Of a stretch of DNA of 6,030 nucleotides, positions 1 through 6,014 are shown piece by piece; the first letter of the stretch is position 1, and each line of letters begins with the position of its first letter. The stretch covers positions 1 to 6,030 of the forward strand of contig CAJXLR010000119.1 of the NCBI GenBank assembly GCA_913056425.1. Reading direction: 5' to 3'. The stretch comes from an uncultured Bacteroidota bacterium. Its GTDB lineage: Bacteria > Bacteroidota > Bacteroidia > NS11-12g > UBA9320. Under the pieces are notes generated by a model that saw only the letters and a program-made list of their open reading frames with translations, was not told the DNA's origin and did no database searches. Both the position numbers and the translations under genes were made by a program.

Positions 1-1
1 A

Positions 2-517
2 GTATATTTTATCACTTTTTCGGTGGTTGACTGGATAGATGTGTTCACAAGAAAATGCTACAGCGATATTGTGATTGATAGTTTGAAGTATTGTCAGTCA
101 CAAAAGGGATTGATTATTTATGCTTGGGTTATAATGTCGAATCATGTTCATTTTATTTTTGCGTCAAAACAAGGGGTGGAACTCGGAAATATTCTTCGTG
201 ATTTTAAAAAGTACACTTCAGTGCGCATAATGCGGGAAATTGAATATACACAGGTAGAGAGTCGTAGAGAATGGATGATAGATATGTTTAGGAGGCATGG
301 GCAAGTAAATCCAAGAAATGAGTTTAAACAGTTTTGGCAGCAGTATAATCACCCTATAGAACTGTTATCAAACCGAATGAAATACCAGAGATTGAACTAC
401 TTACATCAAAACCCGGTCAAAGCCGGCATTGTAGATAAACCCGAGTATTATATCTACAGTAGTGCAAGAAGTTACTCCGGTATCCCAGGATTAGTTGATG
501 TGAAGCTATTAGTCTGA
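2..517 (+). CDS. REP-associated tyrosine transposase (RAYT, Y1/HUH family), 5' end outside window
   Basis: Single-strand DNA transposase of the IS200/IS605-related Y1 superfamily. RAYTs are known as single-copy, domesticated-looking enzymes that nick and mobilise REP hairpins. The frame is open from base 2 and reads VYFITFS before the GTG at 23, matching the usual N-terminus of this family (hydrophobic strand, then VVDWIDVFTR). The GTG is therefore an internal Val, and I infer that only some 10-20 residues are missing on the left. Counting from that GTG, the metal-binding HUH motif is HVH at residues 41-43 within SNHVHFIF. The probable nucleophile is Tyr126 in NYLHQNPVKAGIV, the hallmark C-terminal RAYT helix. 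The stop is TGA at 515-517. No IS ends or accessory TnpB are visible. The hairpin array just downstream (551-846) is the obvious candidate substrate. Family call is firm; current activity is unknown. Confidence 0.9.
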   Translation, partial: VYFITFSVVDWIDVFTRKCYSDIVIDSLKYCQSQKGLIIYAWVIMSNHVHFIFASKQGVELGNILRDFKKYTSVRIMREIEYTQVESRREWMIDMFRRHGQVNPRNEFKQFWQQYNHPIELLSNRMKYQRLNYLHQNPVKAGIVDKPEYYIYSSARSYSGIPGLVDVKLLV

Positions 518-518
518 A
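504..518 (+). repeat. Possible degenerate repeat copy overlapping the RAYT stop codon
   Basis: AGCTATTAGTCTGAA at the very end of the transposase gene matches the left half of the downstream repeat units (AGCTGATTTTAGTCTGAA) apart from a 3-base gap. The last sense codons and the TGA stop lie inside the match. The right half (GACTAAA) is absent, and the copy sits 76 bp rather than 112 bp before the first full unit, so this is a remnant or a chance match. Confidence 0.3.
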
Positions 519-580
519 TTTTTGGCGTGTCATAAACATTTCAGTTGTCATATTTCTCGCAGATTAAAAACGCGTCGGCT

Positions 581-622
581 GATTTTAGTCTGAAGCGTTG
601 GGTTTTGGGAGGGGACTAAAGG
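581..622 (+). repeat. REP-like repeat copy 1
   Basis: The stem arms are at 584-590 and 614-620, and the loop contains GTTGGGTTTTGGGAGGG. The first 41 bases are identical to copy 3. Similarity to copy 3 extends left to 551 (TATTTCTCGCAGAT), which copy 2 lacks. Confidence 0.75.
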
Positions 623-692
623 TTCGCGACCCTGTAGGCCAAACCGACAGACTACTTTCAAACATTGCTTGTGAATCAAAAACGCATTAGCT

Positions 693-734
693 GATTTTAG
701 TCTGAAGCGTGGGGCTGCGCGAGGGGACTAAAGG
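693..734 (+). repeat. REP-like repeat copy 2 (variant loop)
   Basis: The stem arms at 696-702 and 726-732 match the other copies exactly. The loop differs, with GGGGCTGCGCGA replacing TGGGTTTTGGGA. The left flank (GTGAATCAAAAACGC) also differs from copies 1 and 3. A conserved stem with a changed loop fits a structure-selected element. Confidence 0.75.
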
Positions 735-804
735 TAAGCCGACTCCCAAGCATAACCTACAGACTAGTTTCAGCTATTTCTCGCAGATCAAAAACGCATT
801 AGCT

Positions 805-846
805 GATTTTAGTCTGAAGCGTTGGGTTTTGGGAGGGGACTAAAGT
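805..846 (+). repeat. REP-like repeat copy 3
   Basis: The stem arms are at 808-814 and 838-844. It repeats copy 1 almost base for base, including the left flank from 775. It is the last copy: bases 847-899 towards the next gene hold no CAGACTA motif and nothing else recognisable. Confidence 0.75.
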
Positions 847-899
847 TTAAAACAAGCCTAAGCTCACTGACCAAAAGTTTGCAGGAGATGGAAAGAGTC

Positions 900-1844
900 C
901 TACATCAAATACTTAACCCATTGATTAAACACAACGGCAAACAATAGAATCGCCAGTGCTATGTTGAAAATCAGACGACTCTTTACATAGTTAGAGCCAA
1001 ATCCAACAAACAAGGCTACTGGAGCAACTGCTAATAGTAATGCTTGAGAACCATGGTTGCCGCTCAGGATGGCGGTTACAACTATAACGACTACTTGTAA
1101 TAGAACCATTTGAATAATGGATCGATTCTTTGTTTGCATGAAGTTGAGTTGCCTTAGAACAACAGGGCTAACCAAGATCATAGCCGCTAAAACACCTATG
1201 TAATAATTTGTGGTATAAGCTTTCGAAAAAATCTCGGTGCTCCACTCAGGTTTGAGAGATGCAAGCAGCCCTAATACCCAATCAGGAGATATGTAAAGAT
1301 AAATAATTGATAGCGCGCTAAACACAACCACGATAAATGATAAGAGAACAATGGCGAAGCGCTGAATTCCTGTTGTAAATTGGTTTAGCAGGAGTATGAC
1401 CCAAGGTAAAAGATATATCGACTTTGGGTAAAGAAGCATCCCGATACAGAGCCAAATACCCGTGTCCATAAATATGTTTCGATCTTCAAATTCACCATCG
1501 GTCAAGCGAAATAAACGATGGTAAAAAATCAACCATATGAAATTTATTGCCACAACCTGTGGGTGTTCTAAACTGCTGGGAATGGATATCGCTAGTAGGA
1601 TATATATTGTTGTGGGTAACAGCGTCCATTGCTCAACAAAACCAGATCTCCGCATAATGGATGAGAACCAACTAGCTTGAAACAACAACATTAAACAGAT
1701 TATTACCAGGTCGATTAAGGTGCTGGGCGTAATGGTTGCTTCGCCCTTTGTAACAAATTGAAATACCGGCACGCTACCCACTACTGCAATGAGTAAAATG
1801 GCTAACAAAACACTTACACCGGATTTCCTAAGGAGTTGATTCAA
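900..1844 (-). CDS. Multi-pass inner-membrane protein, DUF6427-like
   Basis: A 314-residue, very hydrophobic protein with about nine to ten predicted membrane segments, at roughly residues 9-30, 41-58, 75-90, 97-110, 127-152, 162-185, 212-230, 243-260, 267-286 and 290-308. Length and pattern recall the DUF6427 membrane proteins of Bacteroidota, whose function is not known to me; the assignment is from general resemblance, not a search. The loop near residues 108-125 (YHRLFRLTDGEFEDRN) is the most polar stretch and is probably cytoplasmic. The start is TTG at 1844-1842, overlapping the stop of the upstream gene (TTGA, 4 bases). An in-frame stop four codons upstream and the lack of an early ATG support it. 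Translation is probably coupled to the upstream gene. Real gene: near certain. Family: moderate. Confidence 0.75.
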   Translation of the reverse strand: MNQLLRKSGVSVLLAILLIAVVGSVPVFQFVTKGEATITPSTLIDLVIICLMLLFQASWFSSIMRRSGFVEQWTLLPTTIYILLAISIPSSLEHPQVVAINFIWLIFYHRLFRLTDGEFEDRNIFMDTGIWLCIGMLLYPKSIYLLPWVILLLNQFTTGIQRFAIVLLSFIVVVFSALSIIYLYISPDWVLGLLASLKPEWSTEIFSKAYTTNYYIGVLAAMILVSPVVLRQLNFMQTKNRSIIQMVLLQVVVIVVTAILSGNHGSQALLLAVAPVALFVGFGSNYVKSRLIFNIALAILLFAVVFNQWVKYLM

Positions 1845-3340
1845 TTGATGTAATCAAGTTTGAGCAATGAAAACTTGCGATCTTTCGTCACAGGCAAAAT
1901 TACCCGATTGTAAGCAATTTGCTTTGCTTCCGACGGGATGATTGAGGTGTAATGATTGTCTGAACGAACCAAGATTTTGTAAGTCACTTTCCCATCAGAG
2001 GTAAACTTATACTGAAGTACATCCCCATTGGTCCTGAGTCTATCGTTGTACATGATATAAAGGTGTGCCCGTGTGTTCGCGATAACCACCGAACTATAAT
2101 AACCGTTGTCGTTAAGTGAACTTTGACTCTTGTTGATTAGGTACTTCCATTTTATTTGATGATTTGAGTCCATGGAAATCACTAACACATCGTCAAAATT
2201 GTAAATATTCCGCGCTGTTTGAGTTGGCATCCCATTAATGTATTGGATGTCCGTTTCATTAGAAACTGAAGATCGTTCTGCAACGATGGTGATCCCACCA
2301 TCCGTACCCGGTAACGTTCTCAAGAGATCAAAGCTTTTAACATCTTCGTACAGCGCCGATTTGCTATCACCAAATAGTTGCTTTTTAAATTTATCGGTGA
2401 ATTCTTGGTAGACCAGTTTTGGGCTACGTTCTGGTTGGTTTGGCCACAAATGAAAGTGGAACAAGCCATCGGAATTAGGCGACTGCTCGTCGGCATAGAA
2501 TGCGGTGAGATTAACTTTGTTGAGCTGCCTGTCCATGGTGAAGATCGCCTTGCGAAGCAATTTGCCGGAGTCCAGTATTTGATAATCCCTGAGAGAATCT
2601 TGCGCCAAATTGTACCAATAAACAGTACTCTTATCGTCGCGTTTTCTGTCTCTTCGTATAGCAAATTTGTGTTCGTTAATGAGGAAATAAGCATTCCCAA
2701 AATTGTCCACCATTAAATTGGTAAGGAAGAAGTTATTGTAAGGGATGTTCAGCAGGTATCGGTGACTGGCCAGCGAGTCCATACGCTCATTGAAAACATG
2801 TATGTTCAATATGCGCTTATCATCGACTGACTTTTCTGTAAACGCGATTAATATCCGCTTACGATTGTTGGAAAAACGAATTCTGAAATCCCCCTTATCA
2901 TAGAAATCCGATATTCCTCCGGAGAGAACATGACGCTGCTTCCCCATGGCGTCTAAATTTTGATCGTACCATTGACATCGAACTTCGTTTCGAGTGCCTT
3001 TTCGATCATAATGTGCTGTGACAAATAAAAGTCCCGTGTCTTGTAACTCAGCATAAAGCAACCGAGCTTTTTTAAGCTGAACATTCCGAGCATGCGCAAA
3101 ACTTAGGTTTGATCGGTAGCGCTCTATAACCACGTTCTTGGTTAACATCTGGTTGCGAAACCTCAGCATGTAGAGACCCGAATTGTTCTCTCCGATTACT
3201 CGAGCATAAGCTGTTCTGCCTTTAACCTTACGTGTATTCGACCACTCTAACTCTTGAGCTTGACTGTTAAAAGGTGCGATAAGCAAGCCAATGACCAAAA
3301 GAATGGAGAATTTGTTCAATTTTGCGCTAGTTCGTTGCAT
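1841..3340 (-). CDS. Secreted protein of unknown function (Bacteroidota)
   Basis: A 499-residue protein with a clear N-terminal signal peptide: basic MQRTSAKLNK, a hydrophobic core at about residues 11-23, then NSQAQ followed by ELEW, with cleavage likely near residues 27-29. No lipobox cysteine is present, so it is probably periplasmic or exported rather than a lipoprotein. The mature part is rich in alternating beta-strand patterns with recurring units of the type 'xxLYxxxxDxxGxxxYxxL' and 'FDDVLVISMDSNHQIKWKYLINK'. These resemble the blades of a propeller-like or WD/NHL-type fold, but I recognise no family and no catalytic motif. The ATG at 3340 was chosen over a TTG two codons upstream (3346) because it gives a normal signal peptide. 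It is the first gene of a two-gene operon with the membrane protein, so the two may act together at the envelope. Confidence 0.75.
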   Translation of the reverse strand: MQRTSAKLNKFSILLVIGLLIAPFNSQAQELEWSNTRKVKGRTAYARVIGENNSGLYMLRFRNQMLTKNVVIERYRSNLSFAHARNVQLKKARLLYAELQDTGLLFVTAHYDRKGTRNEVRCQWYDQNLDAMGKQRHVLSGGISDFYDKGDFRIRFSNNRKRILIAFTEKSVDDKRILNIHVFNERMDSLASHRYLLNIPYNNFFLTNLMVDNFGNAYFLINEHKFAIRRDRKRDDKSTVYWYNLAQDSLRDYQILDSGKLLRKAIFTMDRQLNKVNLTAFYADEQSPNSDGLFHFHLWPNQPERSPKLVYQEFTDKFKKQLFGDSKSALYEDVKSFDLLRTLPGTDGGITIVAERSSVSNETDIQYINGMPTQTARNIYNFDDVLVISMDSNHQIKWKYLINKSQSSLNDNGYYSSVVIANTRAHLYIMYNDRLRTNGDVLQYKFTSDGKVTYKILVRSDNHYTSIIPSEAKQIAYNRVILPVTKDRKFSLLKLDYIN

Positions 3341-3377
3341 TGGCAATCTTAGAACGACGATAATAACACTCTTAGCA
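3341..3377. promoter_or_regulatory. Short divergent intergenic region
   Basis: These 37 bases separate the divergent secreted-protein gene (ATG at 3340, minus) and hflX (TTG at 3378, plus). They must hold start signals for both, or each promoter extends into the opposite gene. The minus strand carries TAAGATTG (3350-3343), one mismatch from the Bacteroidota -7 consensus TAnnTTTG, but too close to the start to be convincing. No strong box is visible on the plus strand and neither start has a Shine-Dalgarno sequence. Confidence 0.35.
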
Positions 3378-4577
3378 TTGAAGAAAAAAAGTTATCAGGT
3401 AAAAACAGAAGAAAAGGCGGAGACGGCAGTACTGCTTGCGGTTGAGAAACAACAACAATCTCGTGAGCAAACCGATGACTACTTGAATGAGTTGGCCTTC
3501 TTGGCTTACACGGCCGGTGCGGATGTGGTTAAGCGTTTTGTGCAGCGAATGGAATACCCAAATCCAAAGACCTACTTTGGAACTGGTAAGCTATCGGAGG
3601 TTAAAAGCTTTGTTGAAAATAAGTCAATTGATACAGTCATTTTTGATGACGAGCTCACTCCTTCACAAATACGTAACCTAGAAAAGGAACTTAAGGCCAA
3701 GATCATAGATCGAAGCACATTGATATTGGACATTTTTGCCAAAAACGCTAAGACCAACAGAGCTAAAACCCAAGTCGAGTTGGCACAAAGTGAATATTTA
3801 CTTCCTCGTCTTACACGGATGTGGACGCACCTCGAAAAACAGCGTGGTGGTATTGGGATGAAAGGTCCGGGAGAGAAAGAAATTGAGACGGATAGACGTA
3901 TCATCCGAGATAAGATTAGCTTACTCAAAACGAAACTGGAGGAAATTGACCAGCAAGGGGTAACCCAACGAAAAAGTAGAACCGGTCAGCTAAGACTGGC
4001 CTTGGTAGGATACACCAACGTAGGTAAATCAACCATCATGAATGCGCTTACAAAAGCGTCAATACTTGCCGAGAACAAACTCTTCGCGACCTTGGACTCT
4101 ACTGTTCGGAAGCTTGTACTTACCGTTGAATCCGAAACCTATCAGCCGCCAATCATTACACTGATATCGGACACAGTTGGATTCATTCGCAAACTACCGC
4201 ATCAATTGATTGAGAGTTTTAAATCAACCTTGGATGAGATTAAAGAAGCAGATGTGCTTTTGCACGTGGTAGATGTATCGAATCCGGTTTTCCCCAATCA
4301 AATGGAAGTGGTTAAGGAAACTTTGGCTGAAATAGGAGCTGGGGACAAGCCAACTCTTACTATTTTTAACAAGATAGACAACTACAACCCAAGGGCGACA
4401 TCGGACGATATCTTTGAAGATGAAGCCATTTATAATCTTGACGACTTTAAGCGCACGTGGTACGCCAACGAGAACGTTCCCGCAGTATTTATATCGGCAC
4501 TTAACAAAGACGACATAAATATGCTTCGAGCAGAGCTTTATGATATTTGCGATAACCTCGCCAAGCAACCATACTAG
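3378..4577 (+). CDS. hflX: GTPase HflX, ribosome-associated
   Basis: HflX is a TRAFAC-class GTPase that binds the 50S subunit and splits stalled or idle 70S ribosomes, notably after heat or antibiotic stress. Numbered from the TTG at 3378 (399 residues), the N-terminal HflX domain has GTGK at 68-71 and the signature RGGIGMKGPGEKEIETDRR at 156-174, followed by a helical linker. The G domain shows G1 GYTNVGKST (211-219), a G2-region TLDST (238-242), G3 DTVG (265-268), G4 NKID (331-334) and G5 SAL (373-375). All nucleotide-binding motifs are intact and the length is normal. An ATG at 3291 would add 29 residues, but that stretch overlaps the signal-peptide codons of the divergent gene and resembles no HflX N-terminus. 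The TTG before KKKSYQVK fits better, though a non-ATG start remains provisional. Likely transcribed alone. Confidence 0.95.
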   Translation: MKKKSYQVKTEEKAETAVLLAVEKQQQSREQTDDYLNELAFLAYTAGADVVKRFVQRMEYPNPKTYFGTGKLSEVKSFVENKSIDTVIFDDELTPSQIRNLEKELKAKIIDRSTLILDIFAKNAKTNRAKTQVELAQSEYLLPRLTRMWTHLEKQRGGIGMKGPGEKEIETDRRIIRDKISLLKTKLEEIDQQGVTQRKSRTGQLRLALVGYTNVGKSTIMNALTKASILAENKLFATLDSTVRKLVLTVESETYQPPIITLISDTVGFIRKLPHQLIESFKSTLDEIKEADVLLHVVDVSNPVFPNQMEVVKETLAEIGAGDKPTLTIFNKIDNYNPRATSDDIFEDEAIYNLDDFKRTWYANENVPAVFISALNKDDINMLRAELYDICDNLAKQPY

Positions 4578-4637
4578 TTTCAAACCGATACAATTGTCAA
4601 TTTATCGAAAGCGCACATCGCCTTGTTTAGGTCAGTA

Positions 4638-4645
4638 TATCTTTG
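4638..4645 (+). promoter_or_regulatory. Candidate Bacteroidota -7 promoter box for the ABC ATPase gene
   Basis: TATCTTTG is an exact match to the TAnnTTTG -7 element used by the Bacteroidota primary sigma factor. It lies 17 bases before the ATG at 4663, implying a very short leader. No TTTG-type -33 element stands at the expected spacing (4615-4618 reads ACAT), so the promoter is only half supported. The rest of the 85-bp spacer (4578-4662) shows no clear terminator hairpin for hflX. Confidence 0.4.
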
Positions 4646-4662
4646 CTTAAAACCGAAAGCGA

Positions 4663-5544
4663 ATGGCATTTCTCGAGATTAAAAATGTCACAAAAGGCTA
4701 CGAAGGACACTTAGCCATAAAAGACATTTCATTTTCGATTCCGAAACAGAGTATTTACGGATTGCTCGGCCCAAATGGCGCCGGTAAAACAACACTCATA
4801 CGAATCATCAACCAAATAACAGCTGCAGACGAAGGCGAGGTATATTTTGATGGTGAAAAACTGAACCCAACCCACATTGCTCGAATTGGCTACCTACCGG
4901 AAGAACGGGGCCTGTACAAGAAAATGAAAGTTCTTGAGCAAATCGTATACTTCGGTAGATTAAAGGACCTAAGTGCACAAGAGGCTCAGAAAAGAGCCTT
5001 GTACTGGCTCGAGAAGTTCGATTTACTGCCGTGGAAATTCAAGAAAATTGAAGAACTGAGTAAAGGAATGGCTCAGAAAGTCCAATTCATCTTAACCGTT
5101 TTACATGAGCCAGAACTAATTATTCTCGATGAGCCTTTCAGTGGTTTTGACCCGGTGAATACAGAGCTTATTAAGGATGAAATCAAAGCTTTAAGAGAAC
5201 ACGGAGCAACGATTATATTTTCAACCCACCGTATGGAGTCGGTAGAGGAAATCTGTGACTACATGGGTATGATTAATAAGTCCCAGAAGGTTTTAGAAGG
5301 CGGTATATCTGAAGTCCGGAATTCATTTAGAAAAAACCTGTTTGAGGTTGGTTATATTGGTGATTTTGATGCCAACGGTTTTAACCGAGTGAGCCTCGAA
5401 AACAATGACAGAGAGGGAATAACTGAGGCAACTTTTTCATTAGAAGATGCTGAAGAGTATTTTAAACAATATAAACCTTTTCATTCAGATATGTATATAA
5501 TTTCTACCAACGAAGATTATAGTATGAATATAAAAGATGAGTGA
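4663..5544 (+). CDS. ABC transporter ATP-binding protein (NatA/DUF4162 type) with unusual C-terminus
   Basis: Cytoplasmic ATPase that energises an ABC exporter, NatA-like in form; the substrate cannot be told. The 293-residue protein has Walker A GPNGAGKT (36-43), the Q-loop region as IGYLPEERGLY (75-85, with the Glu form typical of this subfamily), signature LSKGMAQK (132-139), Walker B LIILDEP (152-158), the D-loop GFDP (161-164) and the switch His189 in STHRME. Residues from about 205 to 259 begin the expected accessory C-terminal domain (SFRKNLFEVGYIGDF). After about residue 260 the sequence (YFKQYKPFHSDMYII and on) no longer resembles the usual ending, which typically contains a 'FxEILPSMNDIFI' type segment. 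The same point marks a sharp fall in GC. The partner permease, normally encoded directly downstream, is not found. N-terminal two thirds: certain; native C-terminus: doubtful. Confidence 0.88.
   Translation: MAFLEIKNVTKGYEGHLAIKDISFSIPKQSIYGLLGPNGAGKTTLIRIINQITAADEGEVYFDGEKLNPTHIARIGYLPEERGLYKKMKVLEQIVYFGRLKDLSAQEAQKRALYWLEKFDLLPWKFKKIEELSKGMAQKVQFILTVLHEPELIILDEPFSGFDPVNTELIKDEIKALREHGATIIFSTHRMESVEEICDYMGMINKSQKVLEGGISEVRNSFRKNLFEVGYIGDFDANGFNRVSLENNDREGITEATFSLEDAEEYFKQYKPFHSDMYIISTNEDYSMNIKDE
5440..5465. other. Composition breakpoint inside the ABC ATPase gene
   Basis: Hand-counted GC per 60-base block is 42% (5281-5340), 42% (5341-5400) and 37% (5401-5460). It then drops to 22% (5461-5520), 27% (5521-5580), 32% (5581-5640), 25% (5641-5700) and 17% (5701-5760). 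The step coincides with the loss of family resemblance at about residue 260 of the ATPase. It may be a recombination junction, the edge of an integrated element, or an assembly join; I see no flanking direct repeat that would settle this. Confidence 0.5.
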
Positions 5545-5743
5545 AGATGAAGAATTGCTAGAATTAAGTTATAGAATGACAAGGCTTTTGAGTAGCCCCA
5601 ATCTAAAATTAACAGAAGATCAAATAACACAATTAGAAGAAACTCTTGATTCAATAGATTTTTTTCACGATCAAAAAAATTATGAAAGAACAATAGACGA
5701 GATGAAATTATTAATTAAAAAATTAAAAAGTTACATAAAATGA
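5537..5743 (+). CDS. Small charged helical protein, unknown function
   Basis: A 68-residue protein I do not recognise. It is acidic at the N-terminus (MSEDEELLEL) and basic at the C-terminus (LLIKKLKSYIK). Three amphipathic helices are suggested at about 2-18, 26-40 and 48-67, with heptad-like leucines, so a small helical bundle or dimer is plausible. It has no signal peptide or membrane segment. Its start ATG lies within the end of the ABC ATPase frame (ATGAGTGA, 8-base overlap), and its stop overlaps the next start (ATGA, 4 bases). Codons are strongly A/T-ending, unlike the genes to the left. The tight packing supports a real gene despite the small size and suits a phage or mobile-element gene cluster. 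Confidence 0.65.
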   Translation: MSEDEELLELSYRMTRLLSSPNLKLTEDQITQLEETLDSIDFFHDQKNYERTIDEMKLLIKKLKSYIK

Positions 5744-5928
5744 TACAAATAGAAGACTCAAATAACGAAAGGTATTATATAAACCCAAAGAATGTGGTTT
5801 ATGTAAAAGAAAGATTTGACCATCATAAAAAAGAACGTTGGTGGAAAATAACTTTTGTAAACGGAGAGCAATTACATACAACAAATGAAGGGGGAGTGCA
5901 ATCAATCATTGCAGGAATGAAAAGATAA
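5740..5928 (+). CDS. Small beta-rich protein, FlbD-like pattern, unknown function
   Basis: A 62-residue protein. The layout is IQIEDSNNERYYINPKNVVYVKE, a charged turn (DHHKKERWW), then KITFVNGEQLHTTNEGGVQSIIAGMK: two or three strands, an 'ITFxNGExLHT' strand pair, and a C-terminal helix. This order (Y-x-NP-x-x-I/V-x-x-V/I-E, then T/F-x-NG) resembles the FlbD-type small fold, of which similar stand-alone proteins occur in phages; the likeness is by eye and inferential. No catalytic motif is seen. It overlaps the upstream gene by 4 bases and its TAA shares one base with the next ATG (TAATG), so translation is probably coupled along the cluster. Confidence 0.65.
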   Translation: MIQIEDSNNERYYINPKNVVYVKERFDHHKKERWWKITFVNGEQLHTTNEGGVQSIIAGMKR

Positions 5929-6014
5929 TGGACTTTGTGCTTGCCATAGTAGTAGGTGTTGTGTTATTATGTATATCAATTAATAATTTATGGAACAATA
6001 ATAGAAATGATTGA
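5928..6014 (+). CDS. 28-residue single-pass membrane peptide (candidate)
   Basis: This short frame reads MDFVLAIVVGVVLLCISI, then NNLWNNNRND and TGA. Residues 3-18 are a continuous hydrophobic segment followed by a polar, Asn-rich tail, the form of a small single-pass membrane protein. Support comes from position: the ATG shares its A with the TAA of the preceding gene and the end overlaps the next start by 8 bases (ATGATTGA), continuing the packed arrangement. Small membrane peptides of this kind are common in phage clusters, but function here is unknown. At 28 codons, chance cannot be excluded. Confidence 0.5.
   Translation: MDFVLAIVVGVVLLCISINNLWNNNRND

Larger units (their letters stand above)
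551..846. repeat. Array of three REP-like hairpin repeats, 112-bp period, next to the RAYT gene
   Basis: This fills most of the 382-bp space between the convergent RAYT (+) and membrane-protein (-) genes, and I see no coding sequence in it. Three copies of a 42-base core start at 581, 693 and 805, exactly 112 bp apart. Each has a perfect 7-bp stem, TTTAGTC pairing with GACTAAA, around a 23-base G-rich loop. The cores are preceded by conserved AAAAACGC and GCTGATTT segments. The first two spacers also carry CAGACTA at 648-654 and 760-766, the reverse complement of TAGTCTG in the stem, recalling the inverted REP pairs of BIMEs. Spacers are otherwise divergent. Position beside a RAYT suggests REP elements mobilised by that enzyme; this is inference from known REP/RAYT pairing. 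The stems could also help end transcription from both flanking genes. Confidence 0.75.

Noticed and set aside
595..614. G-quadruplex in the repeat loop
   Set aside because: Copies 1 and 3 have only three G-runs of three or more, and copy 2 has two; an intramolecular quadruplex needs four.
551..846. CRISPR array
   Set aside because: Only three copies with long (about 70 bp), partly similar spacers and a hairpin core with 112-bp period; there are no cas genes.
551..846. Integron attC sites (GTTGGGT fits GTTRRRY)
   Set aside because: No paired, correctly oriented core sites, no cassette frames between the repeats, and no integrase.
2320..2716. Open frames on both strands (2320-2700 minus, 2378-2716 plus) inside the secreted-protein gene
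   Set aside because: They are shadows of the long 1841-3340 minus frame, which has a signal peptide and coding-like composition; their translations show no domain.
3291..3377. Extended hflX N-terminus from the ATG at 3291
   Set aside because: The extra 29 residues mainly reverse-read the signal-peptide codons of the divergent gene and do not resemble HflX N-termini.
3487..4583. Other open frames within hflX (3487-3681 plus, 3572-3928 minus, 4224-4583 minus)
   Set aside because: They lie within a gene with all GTPase motifs intact, and their products are low-information.
4578..4637. Rho-independent terminator after hflX
   Set aside because: No GC-rich stem followed by a T-run could be found in this interval.
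5723..5905. Minus-strand frame of 60 codons opposite the 62-residue gene
   Set aside because: It is the reverse of a better frame that overlaps neatly with its neighbours; the Leu/Phe-rich product reflects AT-rich antisense.
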